Positions 15,034 through 24,231 of a stretch of 64,000 bases of DNA are shown here, one piece after another. Made by a program: the position numbers and the translations under genes. The notes under the pieces are model-generated. The model was not told where the DNA came from and ran no database searches. It saw only the letters and a list, made by a program, of their open reading frames with translations. This DNA is from Streptomyces sp. ERV7 (GTDB lineage Bacteria; Actinomycetota; Actinomycetes; Streptomycetales; Streptomycetaceae). Positions within the stretch are counted from its first letter, which is position 1. Each line of letters opens with the position of its first letter. Location: assembly GCF_001653515.1 (NCBI RefSeq), contig NZ_LYOY01000001.1, positions 930,001-994,000 of the forward strand, in the 5' to 3' direction.

Positions 15034-16257
15034 ATGAACATGGCGATGATGCGGCTCCGGCGCGAGGACCCGCGTGTCGTCGGCTCGTTCCGGCTCCACC
15101 GGCGCCTCGGCGCGGGTGGCATGGGTGTCGTCTACCTCGGCTCCGACCGGCGCGGCCAGCGGGTCGCGCTGAAGGTGATCCGTCCCGACCTCGCCGAGGA
15201 CCAGGAGTTCCGCTCGCGCTTCGCCCGCGAGGTCTCGGCGGCCCGGCGCATCCGCGGCGGCTGCACGGCCCGCCTCGTCGCGGCCGATCTGGAGGCCGAC
15301 CGCCCCTGGTTCGCGACGCAGTACGTGCCGGGCCCCTCGCTCCACGACAAGGTCGCCGAGGAGGGCCCGCTGGCCGCGGCCGAGGTCGCCGCGATCGGCG
15401 CCGCGCTCTCCGAGGGCCTGGTGGCGGTGCACGAGGCCGGTGTGGTGCACCGCGATCTCAAGCCGTCGAACATCCTGCTCTCCCCCAAGGGCCCCCGGAT
15501 CATCGACTTCGGTATCGCCTGGGCGACCGGCGCCTCCACGCTGACCCATGTCGGCACGGCGGTGGGCTCGCCCGGCTTCCTCGCGCCCGAGCAGGTGCGC
15601 GGCGCGGCGGTCACGCCCGCCACGGACGTCTTCTCACTGGGTGCGACGCTGGCGTACGCGGCGATGGGCGACTCGCCCTTCGGGCACGGCAGTTCGGAGG
15701 TCATGCTCTACCGGGTGGTGCACGAGGAGCCCCAGCTGCACGGGGTGCCGGACGCGCTGGCGCCGCTGGTGCGGGCCTGTCTGGCCAAGGACCCCGAGGA
15801 GCGCCCGAGCACGCTCCAGCTCTCGATGCGCCTCAAGGAGATCGCGGCGCGGGAGGCACAGGGCGGCGGTCTGGACGCGCGCCCGCCCGCCCAGCGCGAC
15901 CGCTCCGAGGCGGACCGCCCCACCGGGCGGCTGCCCGAGCGCACCGAGCGGTACGAGCACGACGAGCGCACCCAGCGCTACACGGAGAGCGGCCGGGGCA
16001 CCGGCGCGGGCCAGCGGACGGGGGCGCCGCGCACCGGCGGCTCACGTCCGCCCGCGCCCCGCAACGGCACGCGCTCGGCCGGCCGTACGAACGGCACCAA
16101 CGGGACCAACGGCCGCCCCGGCACGCGCCCGGGCGCCCGCACCGGCACGGGCCGGCTGCGCCCGGCCAACCCGCGGCTGCTGCGCCAGCGTCTGATCGTG
16201 TTCTTCGTGGTGACGCTGATCGTGGCGCTCGGGATCGCGGCGGCGCAGCAGCTGTAA
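15034..16257 (+). CDS. Hanks-type serine/threonine protein kinase, C-terminally membrane-anchored
   Basis: 407 residues. The kinase domain occupies about 18-270: glycine loop LGAGGMGVVYLG (25-36), ATP lysine in VALKVI (K47), catalytic loop HRDLKPSN (139-146), DFG at 158-160, and the activation/APE region GSPGFLAPEQ. A basic, Gly/Thr/Arg-rich linker of about 110 residues follows, then one hydrophobic segment LIVFFVVTLIVALGIAAAQQ at the extreme C-terminus with only two further residues. This makes it a tail-anchored kinase without an extracellular sensor such as PASTA. Starts at 15034 and 15040 are both possible. Confidence 0.92.
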   Translation: MNMAMMRLRREDPRVVGSFRLHRRLGAGGMGVVYLGSDRRGQRVALKVIRPDLAEDQEFRSRFAREVSAARRIRGGCTARLVAADLEADRPWFATQYVPGPSLHDKVAEEGPLAAAEVAAIGAALSEGLVAVHEAGVVHRDLKPSNILLSPKGPRIIDFGIAWATGASTLTHVGTAVGSPGFLAPEQVRGAAVTPATDVFSLGATLAYAAMGDSPFGHGSSEVMLYRVVHEEPQLHGVPDALAPLVRACLAKDPEERPSTLQLSMRLKEIAAREAQGGGLDARPPAQRDRSEADRPTGRLPERTERYEHDERTQRYTESGRGTGAGQRTGAPRTGGSRPPAPRNGTRSAGRTNGTNGTNGRPGTRPGARTGTGRLRPANPRLLRQRLIVFFVVTLIVALGIAAAQQL

Positions 16258-16277
16258 CGGGCCCCGCACGGCGGGTG

Positions 16278-17093
16278 TCAGGCCGGGCGGCCCGTCGCCA
16301 CCGCGTAGAAGGCGACGGCGGCGGCCGCGCCCACGTTGAGCGAGTCGACGCCGTGGGCCATCGGGATGCGCACCCACTCGTCGGCCGCGACCAGGGCCTG
16401 GGTGGAGAGCCCGTCGCCCTCGGCGCCGAGCATCAGGGCCACCTTGTCGAGCCGGTGGGGCGCCACCTCGTTGATGGCGGAGGCCTTCTCGTCCGGGGTG
16501 AGGGCGAGCAGCCGGAAACCCGCCTCGCGCACGGTCGCCAGGCTCTTGGGCCAGGCCTCCAGGCGCGCGTACGGGACGGAGAAGACCGCACCCATGGAAA
16601 CCTTCACCGAGCGGCGGTAGAGCGGGTCGGCGCAGTCCGGCGAGAGCAGCACGGCGTCCATGCCGAGGGCGGCCGCGCTGCGGAAGATCGCGCCGATGTT
16701 GGTGTGGTCGTTGACGGCTTCCATCACCGCGACGCGGCGGGTGCTCGCCAGGATCTCCTCGGCCGTCGGCAGCGGCTTGCGCTGCATCGAGGCGAGGGCG
16801 CCGCGGTGCACGTGGTAGCCGGTGACGCGCTCGGCGAGGTCCGGGCTGACCGCGTACACCGGCGCCGGGAGCTCGTCGATGACATCGCGCATGACGTCGA
16901 CCCACTTGGCGGAGAGCAGCATGGACCGCATCTCGTAACCGGCGTCCTTGGCCCGTCTGATGACCTTCTCGCCCTCGGCGATGAACAGGCCCTCGGCGGG
17001 CTCGCGCTTGCGGCGCAGTTCGACGTCGGTCAGACCCGTGTAGTCGCGCAGGCGCGGGTCGTCGGGGTCGTCGATGGTGATGAGATCAGCCAC
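16278..17093 (-). CDS. TrmH/SpoU family RNA 2'-O-methyltransferase
   Basis: 271 residues. N-terminal RNA-binding substrate domain (L30e-like, with GLFIAEGEKVIRRA), then the SPOUT knot: NDHTNIGAIFRSAAALGMDA (motif 1, N and R), VALMLGAEGDGLS (motif 2) and IPMAHGVDSLNVGAAAAVAF (motif 3, SAM-binding knot). It methylates a ribose in rRNA or tRNA; the exact target cannot be read from sequence. A second, distinct family member lies at 55235. Same strand as the siroheme gene behind it. Confidence 0.92.
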   Translation of the reverse strand: MADLITIDDPDDPRLRDYTGLTDVELRRKREPAEGLFIAEGEKVIRRAKDAGYEMRSMLLSAKWVDVMRDVIDELPAPVYAVSPDLAERVTGYHVHRGALASMQRKPLPTAEEILASTRRVAVMEAVNDHTNIGAIFRSAAALGMDAVLLSPDCADPLYRRSVKVSMGAVFSVPYARLEAWPKSLATVREAGFRLLALTPDEKASAINEVAPHRLDKVALMLGAEGDGLSTQALVAADEWVRIPMAHGVDSLNVGAAAAVAFYAVATGRPA

Positions 17094-17157
17094 AGGGTGA
17101 TACTGCCTTGTCCTGGGTGTGGTGCCAACGGCCCGGACCGAGATCCGTTACCGCGGG

Positions 17158-18387
17158 TTACGTAGTCGGGAGCGCGGGACCCACGGCGACCACGTCACCG
17201 ATCACGATGACGGCCGGCGGCCGTACGTCCTGCGTGGTCACAGTCTCCCCCACCGTGGCGAGGGTCGCGTCGACCCGGCGCTGGGCGGCGGTGGTGCCCT
17301 CCTGGACGAGGGCCACGGGGGTGTCGGGGTTCTTGCCGTGGGCGATCAGCGTCCGGGCGATCGCGCCGATCTTGTCGACGCCCATCAGGATCACCAGCGT
17401 CCCGGTCAGCCGGGCGAGCGCCTCCCAGTCGACCAGCGAGCGCTCGTCGTCGGGGGCCACATGGCCGCTGACCACGGTGAACTCATGGGCCACACCCCGG
17501 TGGGTGACCGGGATCCCGGCCGCGCCCGGCACCGAGATCGAGCTGGAGATGCCGGGGACGACCGTGCAGGGGATGCCCGCCTCGGCGAGCGCGTGGAGCT
17601 CCTCCATACCGCGGCCGAAGACGTACGGGTCGCCGCCCTTGAGCCGGACGACGGCCTTGCCCGCCTTGGCGTGCTCGATCAGCGCGTTGTTGATGGCCTC
17701 CTGGGCCATGAACCGGCCGTACGGGATCTTCGCGGCGTCGATCACCTCGACGTGCGGCGGGAGCTCGTCCAGCAGGTCGCGCGGGCCGAGCCGGTCGGCG
17801 ATGACCACATCGGCCTCGGCGAGCAGCCGGCGGCCGCGCACGGTGATCAGGTCCGGGTCGCCGGGGCCGCCGCCGACCAGGGCGACGCCGGGGGTACGGG
17901 TGCGGTGGTGCGGGGCGACCAGGGTGCCGTCGCGCAGCCCCTCCACCACCGCGTCGCGGATGGCGGCGGTGCGGCGGGGGTCGGGGGCGCCGCCGGTGAG
18001 CACGGCGACGGTGACGCCCTCGGTACGGCCGGTCGCCGGGGTCCAGGCGGTGGCCTGGGAGGCGTCGTCGGAGCGCACGCACCAGACCCGGTGCCGCTCG
18101 GCCTCGGCGGAGGCGAGCCGGTTGGCCTCGGCGTCGCTGCCGGCGATCAGCGCGTACCAGGCGTCGGCGAGGTCGCCCTCCTGGTACGGGCGGCGGTGCC
18201 AGGTGATCTCGCCGGTGTCCGCCATGGCCTCCACGGAGGGGGTGGCGCTCGGGGAGACCAGGACGATGTCGGCACCGGCCGCGATCAGGGCCGGGAGGCG
18301 GCGCTGGGCCACCTGGCCGCCGCCGATGACGACTACGCGGCGGCCGGTGAGGCGCAGGCCTACGGGGTACGCGGGGTGTTCTGCCAT
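17158..18387 (-). CDS. cobA: Uroporphyrinogen-III C-methyltransferase / siroheme synthase-like bifunctional protein
   Basis: 409 residues. Residues 1-about 150 form a CysG-type precorrin-2 dehydrogenase Rossmann domain (RRVVVIGGGQVAQRR). From about 165 the SUMT domain carries VALVGGGPGDPDLITVRG, VIADRLGP, VRLKGGDPYVFGRG, VPGISSSISVP and VILMGVDK. SUMT makes precorrin-2 from uroporphyrinogen III, the branch point for cobalamin and siroheme. The fused N-terminal domain suggests oxidation to sirohydrochlorin as in CysG; chelatase capability is not certain. Adjacent cobT and cobL support a corrinoid role. Confidence 0.9.
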   Translation of the reverse strand: MAEHPAYPVGLRLTGRRVVVIGGGQVAQRRLPALIAAGADIVLVSPSATPSVEAMADTGEITWHRRPYQEGDLADAWYALIAGSDAEANRLASAEAERHRVWCVRSDDASQATAWTPATGRTEGVTVAVLTGGAPDPRRTAAIRDAVVEGLRDGTLVAPHHRTRTPGVALVGGGPGDPDLITVRGRRLLAEADVVIADRLGPRDLLDELPPHVEVIDAAKIPYGRFMAQEAINNALIEHAKAGKAVVRLKGGDPYVFGRGMEELHALAEAGIPCTVVPGISSSISVPGAAGIPVTHRGVAHEFTVVSGHVAPDDERSLVDWEALARLTGTLVILMGVDKIGAIARTLIAHGKNPDTPVALVQEGTTAAQRRVDATLATVGETVTTQDVRPPAVIVIGDVVAVGPALPTT

Positions 18388-18529
18388 GGCGGGTGGCTCC
18401 TGGTGCGGCGTCGGCGGGCGTCGTCGGAGGACGGGGCGTCGCCCCGGACCCCATTGTCTGCGGACCGTCGCCCGGCGCGCCCCCCGTTCCGTACTGCGGA
18501 ACGGGCGGGCACACCGGGTACGACAGTGG

Positions 18530-21514
18530 CTACTTCTCGGTAACTCCGGCCGAGTCGAACGTCGCGACCTCGTGCATCGCGCGGGCCGCGCTCTGGACCA
18601 GCGGGAGGGCCAGCAGGGCGCCGGTGCCCTCGCCGAGACGGAGGTCCAGGTCGACCAGCGGGCGCAGGCCCAGCTTGTTGAGGGCCGCCACATGGCCGGG
18701 CTCCGCGCTGCGGTGGCCCGCGATGCACGCCGCCAGGGACTCCGGGGCGATGGCCCGGGCGACCAGGGCCGCGGCGCCTGCGGAGACACCGTCCAGGATC
18801 ACCGGCGTACGCAGCGAGGCGCCGCCGAGGATGAAGCCGACCATGGCCGCGTGCTCCAGGCCGCCGATCCCGGCGAGGACGCCGATCGGGTCGGCCGGGT
18901 CCGGGCTGTGCAGCTCCAGGGCGCGGCGGACCACGTCGACCTTGCGGGCGTGCGTCTCGTCGTTGATGCCGGTGCCGCGGCCGGTGACCTCGGCCGGGTC
19001 GACGCCCGTGTAGAGGGAGATCAGGGCGGCCGACACCGTGGTGTTGGCGATGCCCATCTCGCCCGTCAGGAGCGCCTTGTTGCCCGCCGCCACCAGGTCG
19101 CGGGCGGTCTCGATGCCGACCTCGACGGCCGCGACGACCTCCTCGCGGGTCATGGCGGGCCCGGTGGTCATGTCGCCGGTACCGGGGCGCACCTTGCGGG
19201 GCAGCAGGCCCGGGGTGGCCGGGAGCTCGCCGGCCACGCCGACGTCGATGACGCAGACCTCGGCGCCGACCTGGTTGGCGAACGCGTTGCAGACCGCTCC
19301 GCCGCCCAGGAAGTTGGCGACCATCTGGCCGGTGACCTCCTGCGGCCAGGGGGTGACGCCCTGGGCGTGCACCCCGTGGTCGCCCGCGAAGATCGCGACG
19401 GCCGCGGGCTCCGGGATCGGCGGCGGGCACTTGCGGGAAAGCCCGCTGAGCTGCGCGGAGATGATCTCCAGCATGCCGAGCGCACCGGCCGGCTTGGTCA
19501 TCCGCTTCTGCCGCTCCCACGCCTCGCCGAGCGCCTTGGCGTCCAGCGGGCGGATGTTGGCGACGGTCTCCTGGAGCAGGTCGTGCGGGTCCTCGCCGGG
19601 CAGCGCGCGACGGCCGTACGTCTCCTCGTGGACCACCCAGGACAGCGGACGGCGCTTGGACCAGCCCGCCTGCATCAGCTCGGGCTCCTCCGGGAACTCG
19701 TCCACGTATCCCACGCAGAGGTACGCGACGACCTCCAGGTGCTCCGGCAGGCCGAGCGCGCGGACCATCTCGCGCTCGTCGAAGAAGGAGACCCAGCCGA
19801 CGCCGAGGCCCTCGGCGCGGGCGGCGAGCCACAGGTTCTCGACGGCGAGCGCCGAGGAGTACGGGGCCATCTGCGGCTGGGTGTAGCGGCCCAGGGTGTG
19901 GCGGCCGCCGCGGGTGGGGTCGGCGGTGACCACGATGTTCACCGGGGTGTCGAGGATGGCCTCGATCTTCAGTTCCTTGAACTGCTTGGCCCGGCCCTTG
20001 GGCAGCGACTTCGCGTACGCGTCGCGCTGGCGCTGGGCGAGCTCGTGCATGGTGCGACGGGTCTCGGCGGACCGGATGACCACGAAGTCCCAGGGCTGCG
20101 AGTGGCCGACGCTGGGGGCGGTGTGGGCCGCCTCCAGGACGCGCAGCAGCACCTCGTGCGGGATCGGGTCGCCGCGGAAGCCGTTGCGGATGTCGCGCCG
20201 TTCGCGCATCACGCGCAGTACGGCCTCGCGCTCGGCGTCGGCGTAGCCGGGGGCCGGGGCGCCCGCCTCGGCGAGGGCGTCCTCGTCGTCCGCGTCGGCG
20301 GTGCCGACCGGCGCGGCGGCGTCGGCAGGGAGCGGCTCGGCCTGCCCGACGGTCACGGCCGCCGGGACGATCTCCTCGGCTGCGTCCTCGTCGGCTGCGT
20401 CGTCCGCGTAGTCCTCGATGATCACGGGAGCGGGTGCGGCCGGCTCCGGCTCGGCCTCGGCGGCCAGGGGCTCGGGCTCGTCCGTGACGCGTACGGGGGC
20501 CGGTGCCCCGGGGACGACCGGCTCGGGCTGCGGCTCAGGGACGGACTCGGAGCGGGGTACGGGCACGACCGGCGCCGCGATGGCCACGGCCTGCGGCTCC
20601 ACCGCGTCCTGCTCCTGAAGCGGGGGCTGGATCTGCTCCCGGACCTCGGCGACGGGCTCGGCGGACGCGGGCACCTCCACGGGCTCCACCGCAATCGGCG
20701 CCACGGGCGCGGCGCCCTCGGCGACCGGCTCCGGAGCGGCCGCGGCCACCGCGGCGACGGGCTCGGCAGCCGCGCCGGCCCCCAGCTCCTCCACGACCAC
20801 GGGGCCCACGGCCACGGGTGCCACCGGCGAGGCGGGCTCGGCGACCGTCTCGGCCACCGGCTGCGGCGCCGCCTCGGCCTGGCCGCCTTCGGCCGGAAGG
20901 GGCCGCACCGGCTGGGGGGCCTGCGGCTCCGGCGTCGCGGTGGCGGCCACCGGCTCGGCGGCGGGCACCGGGACGGACTCGGGCGCGGGCGCGGATACGG
21001 GCGCGGGCTGCTCGGCGACGACCGGTCCGGCGACCGGCTCCACCGGCGAAGGGGCCAGATGCGGCCCGGTCGGGACCGAGCCCTCCACCGGCACGAACTG
21101 GCCGACGGCGGGCGGCTGTACGGCCGCCACCGGCGCCACGGGCAGGACCGGCGGCACCGGCGCCTCGACCGGCGACGGCTGCTCGGCGGCGGCGTGGACG
21201 GGCACGGCGGCGGGCGCGCCGACCGGCACGGGCTCCTCCGGGACGACCGTTTCTGCGGCGCTGACCAGGCCGTTCAGTGACTGCTGGGGTTCCGGCTGCG
21301 CCAGGGACGGCTGGGACTGGACGGCCTGCGGCCGAGCGGCCTCGGCCGCTACGGGCTCGGGCTGCCGGACCCGCTGCGGCTCGGGCGCGGGCTGCTGCGC
21401 CGGAGTCCGCACGGCCTCCTGCGGCGCCACGGACTCCCACGGCGTCGCGCCCTGCGGCGGGAGCTCGCTCAGCCGGGGGCCTGCGGGCGGTACGGCCGTC
21501 TCCTCGCGGGGCAC
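18530..21514 (-). CDS. cobT: BluB-CobT fusion: DMB synthase-like nitroreductase + DMB phosphoribosyltransferase with long disordered N-terminus
   Basis: The intact frame encodes 994 residues. Residues 1-about 425 are low-complexity Pro/Ala/Val/Glu, with recurring EPVA-like words. About 427-640 resemble a BluB/nitroreductase domain (RRDIRNGFRGDPIP, SVGHSQPWDFVV), which in BluB destroys FMN to give 5,6-dimethylbenzimidazole. About 645-994 are CobT, which activates that base to alpha-ribazole phosphate: AIFAGDHGVHAQGVT, GEMGIANTT, GIGGLEHAAMVGFI, and IAGHRSAEPGH with the catalytic Glu. The first codon used here (GTG at 21514) has no ribosome site. The natural N-terminus probably lies at 21746 in another frame, separated by a one-base slip in a G7 tract. 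Confidence 0.9.
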   Translation of the reverse strand: MPREETAVPPAGPRLSELPPQGATPWESVAPQEAVRTPAQQPAPEPQRVRQPEPVAAEAARPQAVQSQPSLAQPEPQQSLNGLVSAAETVVPEEPVPVGAPAAVPVHAAAEQPSPVEAPVPPVLPVAPVAAVQPPAVGQFVPVEGSVPTGPHLAPSPVEPVAGPVVAEQPAPVSAPAPESVPVPAAEPVAATATPEPQAPQPVRPLPAEGGQAEAAPQPVAETVAEPASPVAPVAVGPVVVEELGAGAAAEPVAAVAAAAPEPVAEGAAPVAPIAVEPVEVPASAEPVAEVREQIQPPLQEQDAVEPQAVAIAAPVVPVPRSESVPEPQPEPVVPGAPAPVRVTDEPEPLAAEAEPEPAAPAPVIIEDYADDAADEDAAEEIVPAAVTVGQAEPLPADAAAPVGTADADDEDALAEAGAPAPGYADAEREAVLRVMRERRDIRNGFRGDPIPHEVLLRVLEAAHTAPSVGHSQPWDFVVIRSAETRRTMHELAQRQRDAYAKSLPKGRAKQFKELKIEAILDTPVNIVVTADPTRGGRHTLGRYTQPQMAPYSSALAVENLWLAARAEGLGVGWVSFFDEREMVRALGLPEHLEVVAYLCVGYVDEFPEEPELMQAGWSKRRPLSWVVHEETYGRRALPGEDPHDLLQETVANIRPLDAKALGEAWERQKRMTKPAGALGMLEIISAQLSGLSRKCPPPIPEPAAVAIFAGDHGVHAQGVTPWPQEVTGQMVANFLGGGAVCNAFANQVGAEVCVIDVGVAGELPATPGLLPRKVRPGTGDMTTGPAMTREEVVAAVEVGIETARDLVAAGNKALLTGEMGIANTTVSAALISLYTGVDPAEVTGRGTGINDETHARKVDVVRRALELHSPDPADPIGVLAGIGGLEHAAMVGFILGGASLRTPVILDGVSAGAAALVARAIAPESLAACIAGHRSAEPGHVAALNKLGLRPLVDLDLRLGEGTGALLALPLVQSAARAMHEVATFDSAGVTEK

Positions 21515-21547
21515 GTCCAGGTACTCGGGGCCGGTGGTCGGCGGGCC

Positions 21548-21746
21548 GGGGGGGCGCGGACTGCGGGTCGATCCAGGCGCCCTGGGCGCCGGGCATCAGC
21601 AGGAGGTCGTCGTCGTCCGCGCCGAGCGCCGAACCGTCGGAGGGGTCGAGGAAGGTGTACGCGCCGGGAGCGGGGACGCCCGGCTGCTCCACCATGCCTG
21701 CGTCCTCCGGCAGTCCCTCGCCCGGGACCTGGCCGGTGTCAGTCAT
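21548..21746 (-). other. Frameshifted N-terminal segment of the cobT fusion gene
   Basis: The ATG at 21746 opens a frame (MTDTGQVPGEGLPEDAGM, then acidic/Pro-rich to DPQSAPP) that leaves the cobT frame at the G7 run 21548-21554. With one G fewer, translation would pass from DPQSAPP into GPPTTGPEYLDVPREE and on through the whole BluB-CobT protein (1071 residues). It could be a true frameshift, a phase-variable tract or a base-calling error. Confidence 0.75.
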
Positions 21747-22082
21747 GCGTACCCCTCGCCCATCTGTAGTGCTTCTTCGGCCTGCGCCCGGGGACCGCCC
21801 ACGCACGGCGCGCCCCGCACCCGTCAACAAGAACGAGCGGGCACGCCGCGCGGTGCGTACGGCCCGCGAACACACAGCATTCTCGCGGGAGATCGCCGAC
21901 CTGGCGCCCCGTCTCGGCCACGGAACGTGTGGGGTGCGCCACGTTGCGCTTCCCCGGGATCCGACGTACCGCGACAGGGGCCCAAACCGGTTCCCCATTC
22001 CGGACATTGACGAACGTAGCGCCGAACGGCCCGGTGCGGTACAACAGTCGGCCAGCCTACCCCGGACGACACGCCGGAGAGA
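21747..22082. other. Intergenic region upstream of cobT
   Basis: About 335 bp between the cobL stop and the presumed cobT start. Any cobT leader would run on the minus strand. I looked for a cobalamin riboswitch (the conserved GCCACTG-type B12 box) and did not find a convincing one. No gene is supported. Confidence 0.4.
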
Positions 22083-23300
22083 TCACGGGGACCTTTCCCG
22101 GCGCCTTCCGGAGAGCAGGAAAGCGACCGAGCGTTCGCGTTCCGACCAGGCGCTCGTGTCCAGCTCCACGGACTGGAGGAGGGCGCACTCCACGTCGTAG
22201 CCGCCGGCTTCGAGGGCGGCCCCGATCGCCTCGGCGCCGTCGCGGGTGGCGGCGTGCGCGACGATCCGCTCCGGGCGGCGGTCGGCACAGGCGGAGACGA
22301 CCTCCGCTCCCCCGCCGCCGACGCGGACGACGTCGGGCTCGGGCAGCGACTCCAGTACGTGCGGGGCGCGGCCCGCCACGACCTGGAGCTGGACGCCGAA
22401 GCGGCGGGCGGCGGCCTCGGTGCGGGCGCAGGCGTCCGGGTCGGCGTCGACGGCGATGACGGCGGCCCCGAACCGGGCGGCCTCGGCGGCCAGCGCCCCG
22501 CTGCCGCAGCCGATGTCCCAGACGAGGTCGCCGGTGCGCGGCCCGAGCCGGGCCAGCTGGGCGCCGCGCAGACCGGCGGACTCGCCCGGGCCGAGCCCGT
22601 CCCCGTACTCGTACGCGGGCAGCGCCCAGCCGCGCACCTGCTGCGGGTGGGCGGGATCGCGGCCGGCGATCCAGCCCGCGCCGGGTGCCGCGCTCTGGCC
22701 GCCGCCGATCACTATGACCAGGTTGGGGTCGCGCCAGGCGTGGTCGGCGACCTTGTCGGAGGTGAGGACGGTGACCTGTTCGCGCTCGCTGCCGAGCTCC
22801 TCGCAGATGACGAAGGTGCGGTGGACGCCTTCGAGGAGCAGGGCGAGCTCGGCGGGCCCGGCGCCCGGCGAGGTGAGGACGGCGACCTTGGTGTGCGCCC
22901 GGCACACGTTGACGGCCCGGCGCAGGGTGCGGCGGTGGGCCACGACGACCTGGGCGTCGTCCCAGGGCATCCCGGCCCGGGCGAACGCGGCGGCCACGGC
23001 CGAGACGGCGGGCACCACTTCGACTTCCAGGCCGTGCTCGGGGGCGCGCAGGGTGCGCACGACGCCGAAGAAGCCGGGGTCCCCGTCGGCCAGGACGACC
23101 GCGCTGCCCCGGTGGCCCGCGATGCGGCGGGCGGCGAGGTCGACGCTGCCGAGCCGGATCCGCTCGGCGCGCGGGGGCACCTCGGGCAGCGCCAGATGGT
23201 GGGCGGCGCCGGCCACCAGGGTGGCGGCGGACAGCGCGGACCTGGCCGCCGGGGTGAGCGGCGAGCCGTCCCAGCCGATCACCGTGACGCGGTCGGCCAT
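22083..23300 (-). CDS. cobL: Precorrin-6Y C5,15-methyltransferase (decarboxylating), CbiE-CbiT fusion
   Basis: 405 residues. Residues 1-about 200 are a tetrapyrrole methylase (CbiE): VTVIGWDGSPLTPAARSAL, VVLADGDPGFFGVVRTL, VVPAVSAVAAAFARAGMPWD. From about 225 a class I SAM methyltransferase (CbiT) follows: DLVWDIGCGSGALAAEAARF, AVIAVDADPDACAR, VRVGGGGAEVVSAC. Together they methylate C5 and C15 of the corrin ring and decarboxylate the C12 acetate, a step in aerobic cobalamin synthesis. Same strand as cobT and the SUMT gene, spaced by 336 bp. Confidence 0.93.
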   Translation of the reverse strand: MADRVTVIGWDGSPLTPAARSALSAATLVAGAAHHLALPEVPPRAERIRLGSVDLAARRIAGHRGSAVVLADGDPGFFGVVRTLRAPEHGLEVEVVPAVSAVAAAFARAGMPWDDAQVVVAHRRTLRRAVNVCRAHTKVAVLTSPGAGPAELALLLEGVHRTFVICEELGSEREQVTVLTSDKVADHAWRDPNLVIVIGGGQSAAPGAGWIAGRDPAHPQQVRGWALPAYEYGDGLGPGESAGLRGAQLARLGPRTGDLVWDIGCGSGALAAEAARFGAAVIAVDADPDACARTEAAARRFGVQLQVVAGRAPHVLESLPEPDVVRVGGGGAEVVSACADRRPERIVAHAATRDGAEAIGAALEAGGYDVECALLQSVELDTSAWSERERSVAFLLSGRRRERSP

Positions 23301-23413
23301 CGTCGTCAGTCTCCTGGAGTTGTCGCAGGTCGGGGCGGCCCCGGCGGGCCCGGCCAGGGTGAGGGTACCTGGTGCGGCGCGGGTGCGGTCGGGCGAGCGG
23401 GGGCGGGGCCGGG

Positions 23414-24058
23414 TCAGTTCCAGTCGGCGAAGGAGGCGTATCCGGCGTCCGCGAGCTGGTCGGCGACGCCGTCCAGGTCCTCGGGGAGCAGACTCCACAC
23501 GATCAGGTCGGTGCGGATGTCCGTCCAGCCGCCGTCCTCCGTCTGCGTCCGCGCTATCCAGGCGTTGCGCAGCACGCCCTCGCTGATGCAGCCGATCTTC
23601 TGGGCGACCTGCTGGGAGGCGGTGTTGTCGGCGGCGGTGCGCAGCTCGATGCGCTCGAAGCGCTGGTCCCGGAAGAGCCACTGCGCGGCGGCGAGCACCG
23701 CCTCGGTGGCATAGCCCTCACCGCGCGCCCAGGGGGCGATGACATAGCCGGCCTCGGTGGCCAGGGTGCGCCAGTTGGTGTTCTGCAGATGGACGACGCC
23801 GACGAGCCGCTGGGTGAGGAACTCGGTGACGGCGAAGACGATGCCGCGTCCCGAGGTGCGCTCGGCGGGTGCGTGCAGCCGCACGAACTCCAGGGCGTCG
23901 CGGGCCGTGTAGGGGTGCGGCACGGAGGTCCAGGCGATGACGTTCTCGTCGTTCATCATCTCGATGTGCGCCGGGATGTCGTCCTCGTCGAAGGCGCGCA
24001 GCACCAGCCGGTCGGTGCTGATGGAGATGTCCGGGAACACCGGGGTCGGGGTAGTCAT
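23414..24058 (-). CDS. GNAT acetyltransferase (RimJ/RimL-like)
   Basis: 214 residues from the ATG at 24058, which has GGAGCGG seven bases upstream; an ATG at 24070 is less well placed. The RimJ/RimL pattern is seen: STDRLVLRAFDEDDIPAHIE, then GYVIAPWARGEGYATEAVLA (acetyl-CoA loop), FERIELRTAADNTASQQVAQ and KIGCISEGVLRN. The C-terminal extension names no substrate. Proteins of this type acetylate N-terminal amines of proteins or small molecules. Confidence 0.88.
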   Translation of the reverse strand: MTTPTPVFPDISISTDRLVLRAFDEDDIPAHIEMMNDENVIAWTSVPHPYTARDALEFVRLHAPAERTSGRGIVFAVTEFLTQRLVGVVHLQNTNWRTLATEAGYVIAPWARGEGYATEAVLAAAQWLFRDQRFERIELRTAADNTASQQVAQKIGCISEGVLRNAWIARTQTEDGGWTDIRTDLIVWSLLPEDLDGVADQLADAGYASFADWN

Positions 24059-24165
24059 GTGCCGCTCCATGCCGGGGGACGGTCGTCAGGCCGTAAAGGC
24101 ACAGCATGCAGCATCGGTACGGGGATGCGCATGGCCGGGGGCGGCCCGCGAGGTGGGCGGGCGCG

Positions 24166-24203
24166 CCGGGGCCCCGCGCACCGAGCGGTGTGCGGGGCCC
24201 CGG
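24166..24203. terminator. Terminator of the metNIQ operon
   Basis: 17-bp stem CCGGGGCCCCGCGCACC (24166-24182) with 24187-24203, one G-T wobble, GAGC loop, placed 28 bp after the metQ stop in the direction of transcription. Confidence 0.8.
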
Positions 24204-24231
24204 GGTGGTGACGGGAACTGACCGTCAGGGG

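Noticed and set aside
17108..21280. 1390-codon plus-strand open frame
   Set aside because: It is the complement of the siroheme and cobT genes. Composition is Gly/Arg/His-rich with no domain; long antisense frames are normal at this GC content.
21747..22082. Cobalamin riboswitch upstream of cobT
   Set aside because: No B12-box sequence or matching stem arrangement could be found on the minus strand by eye.
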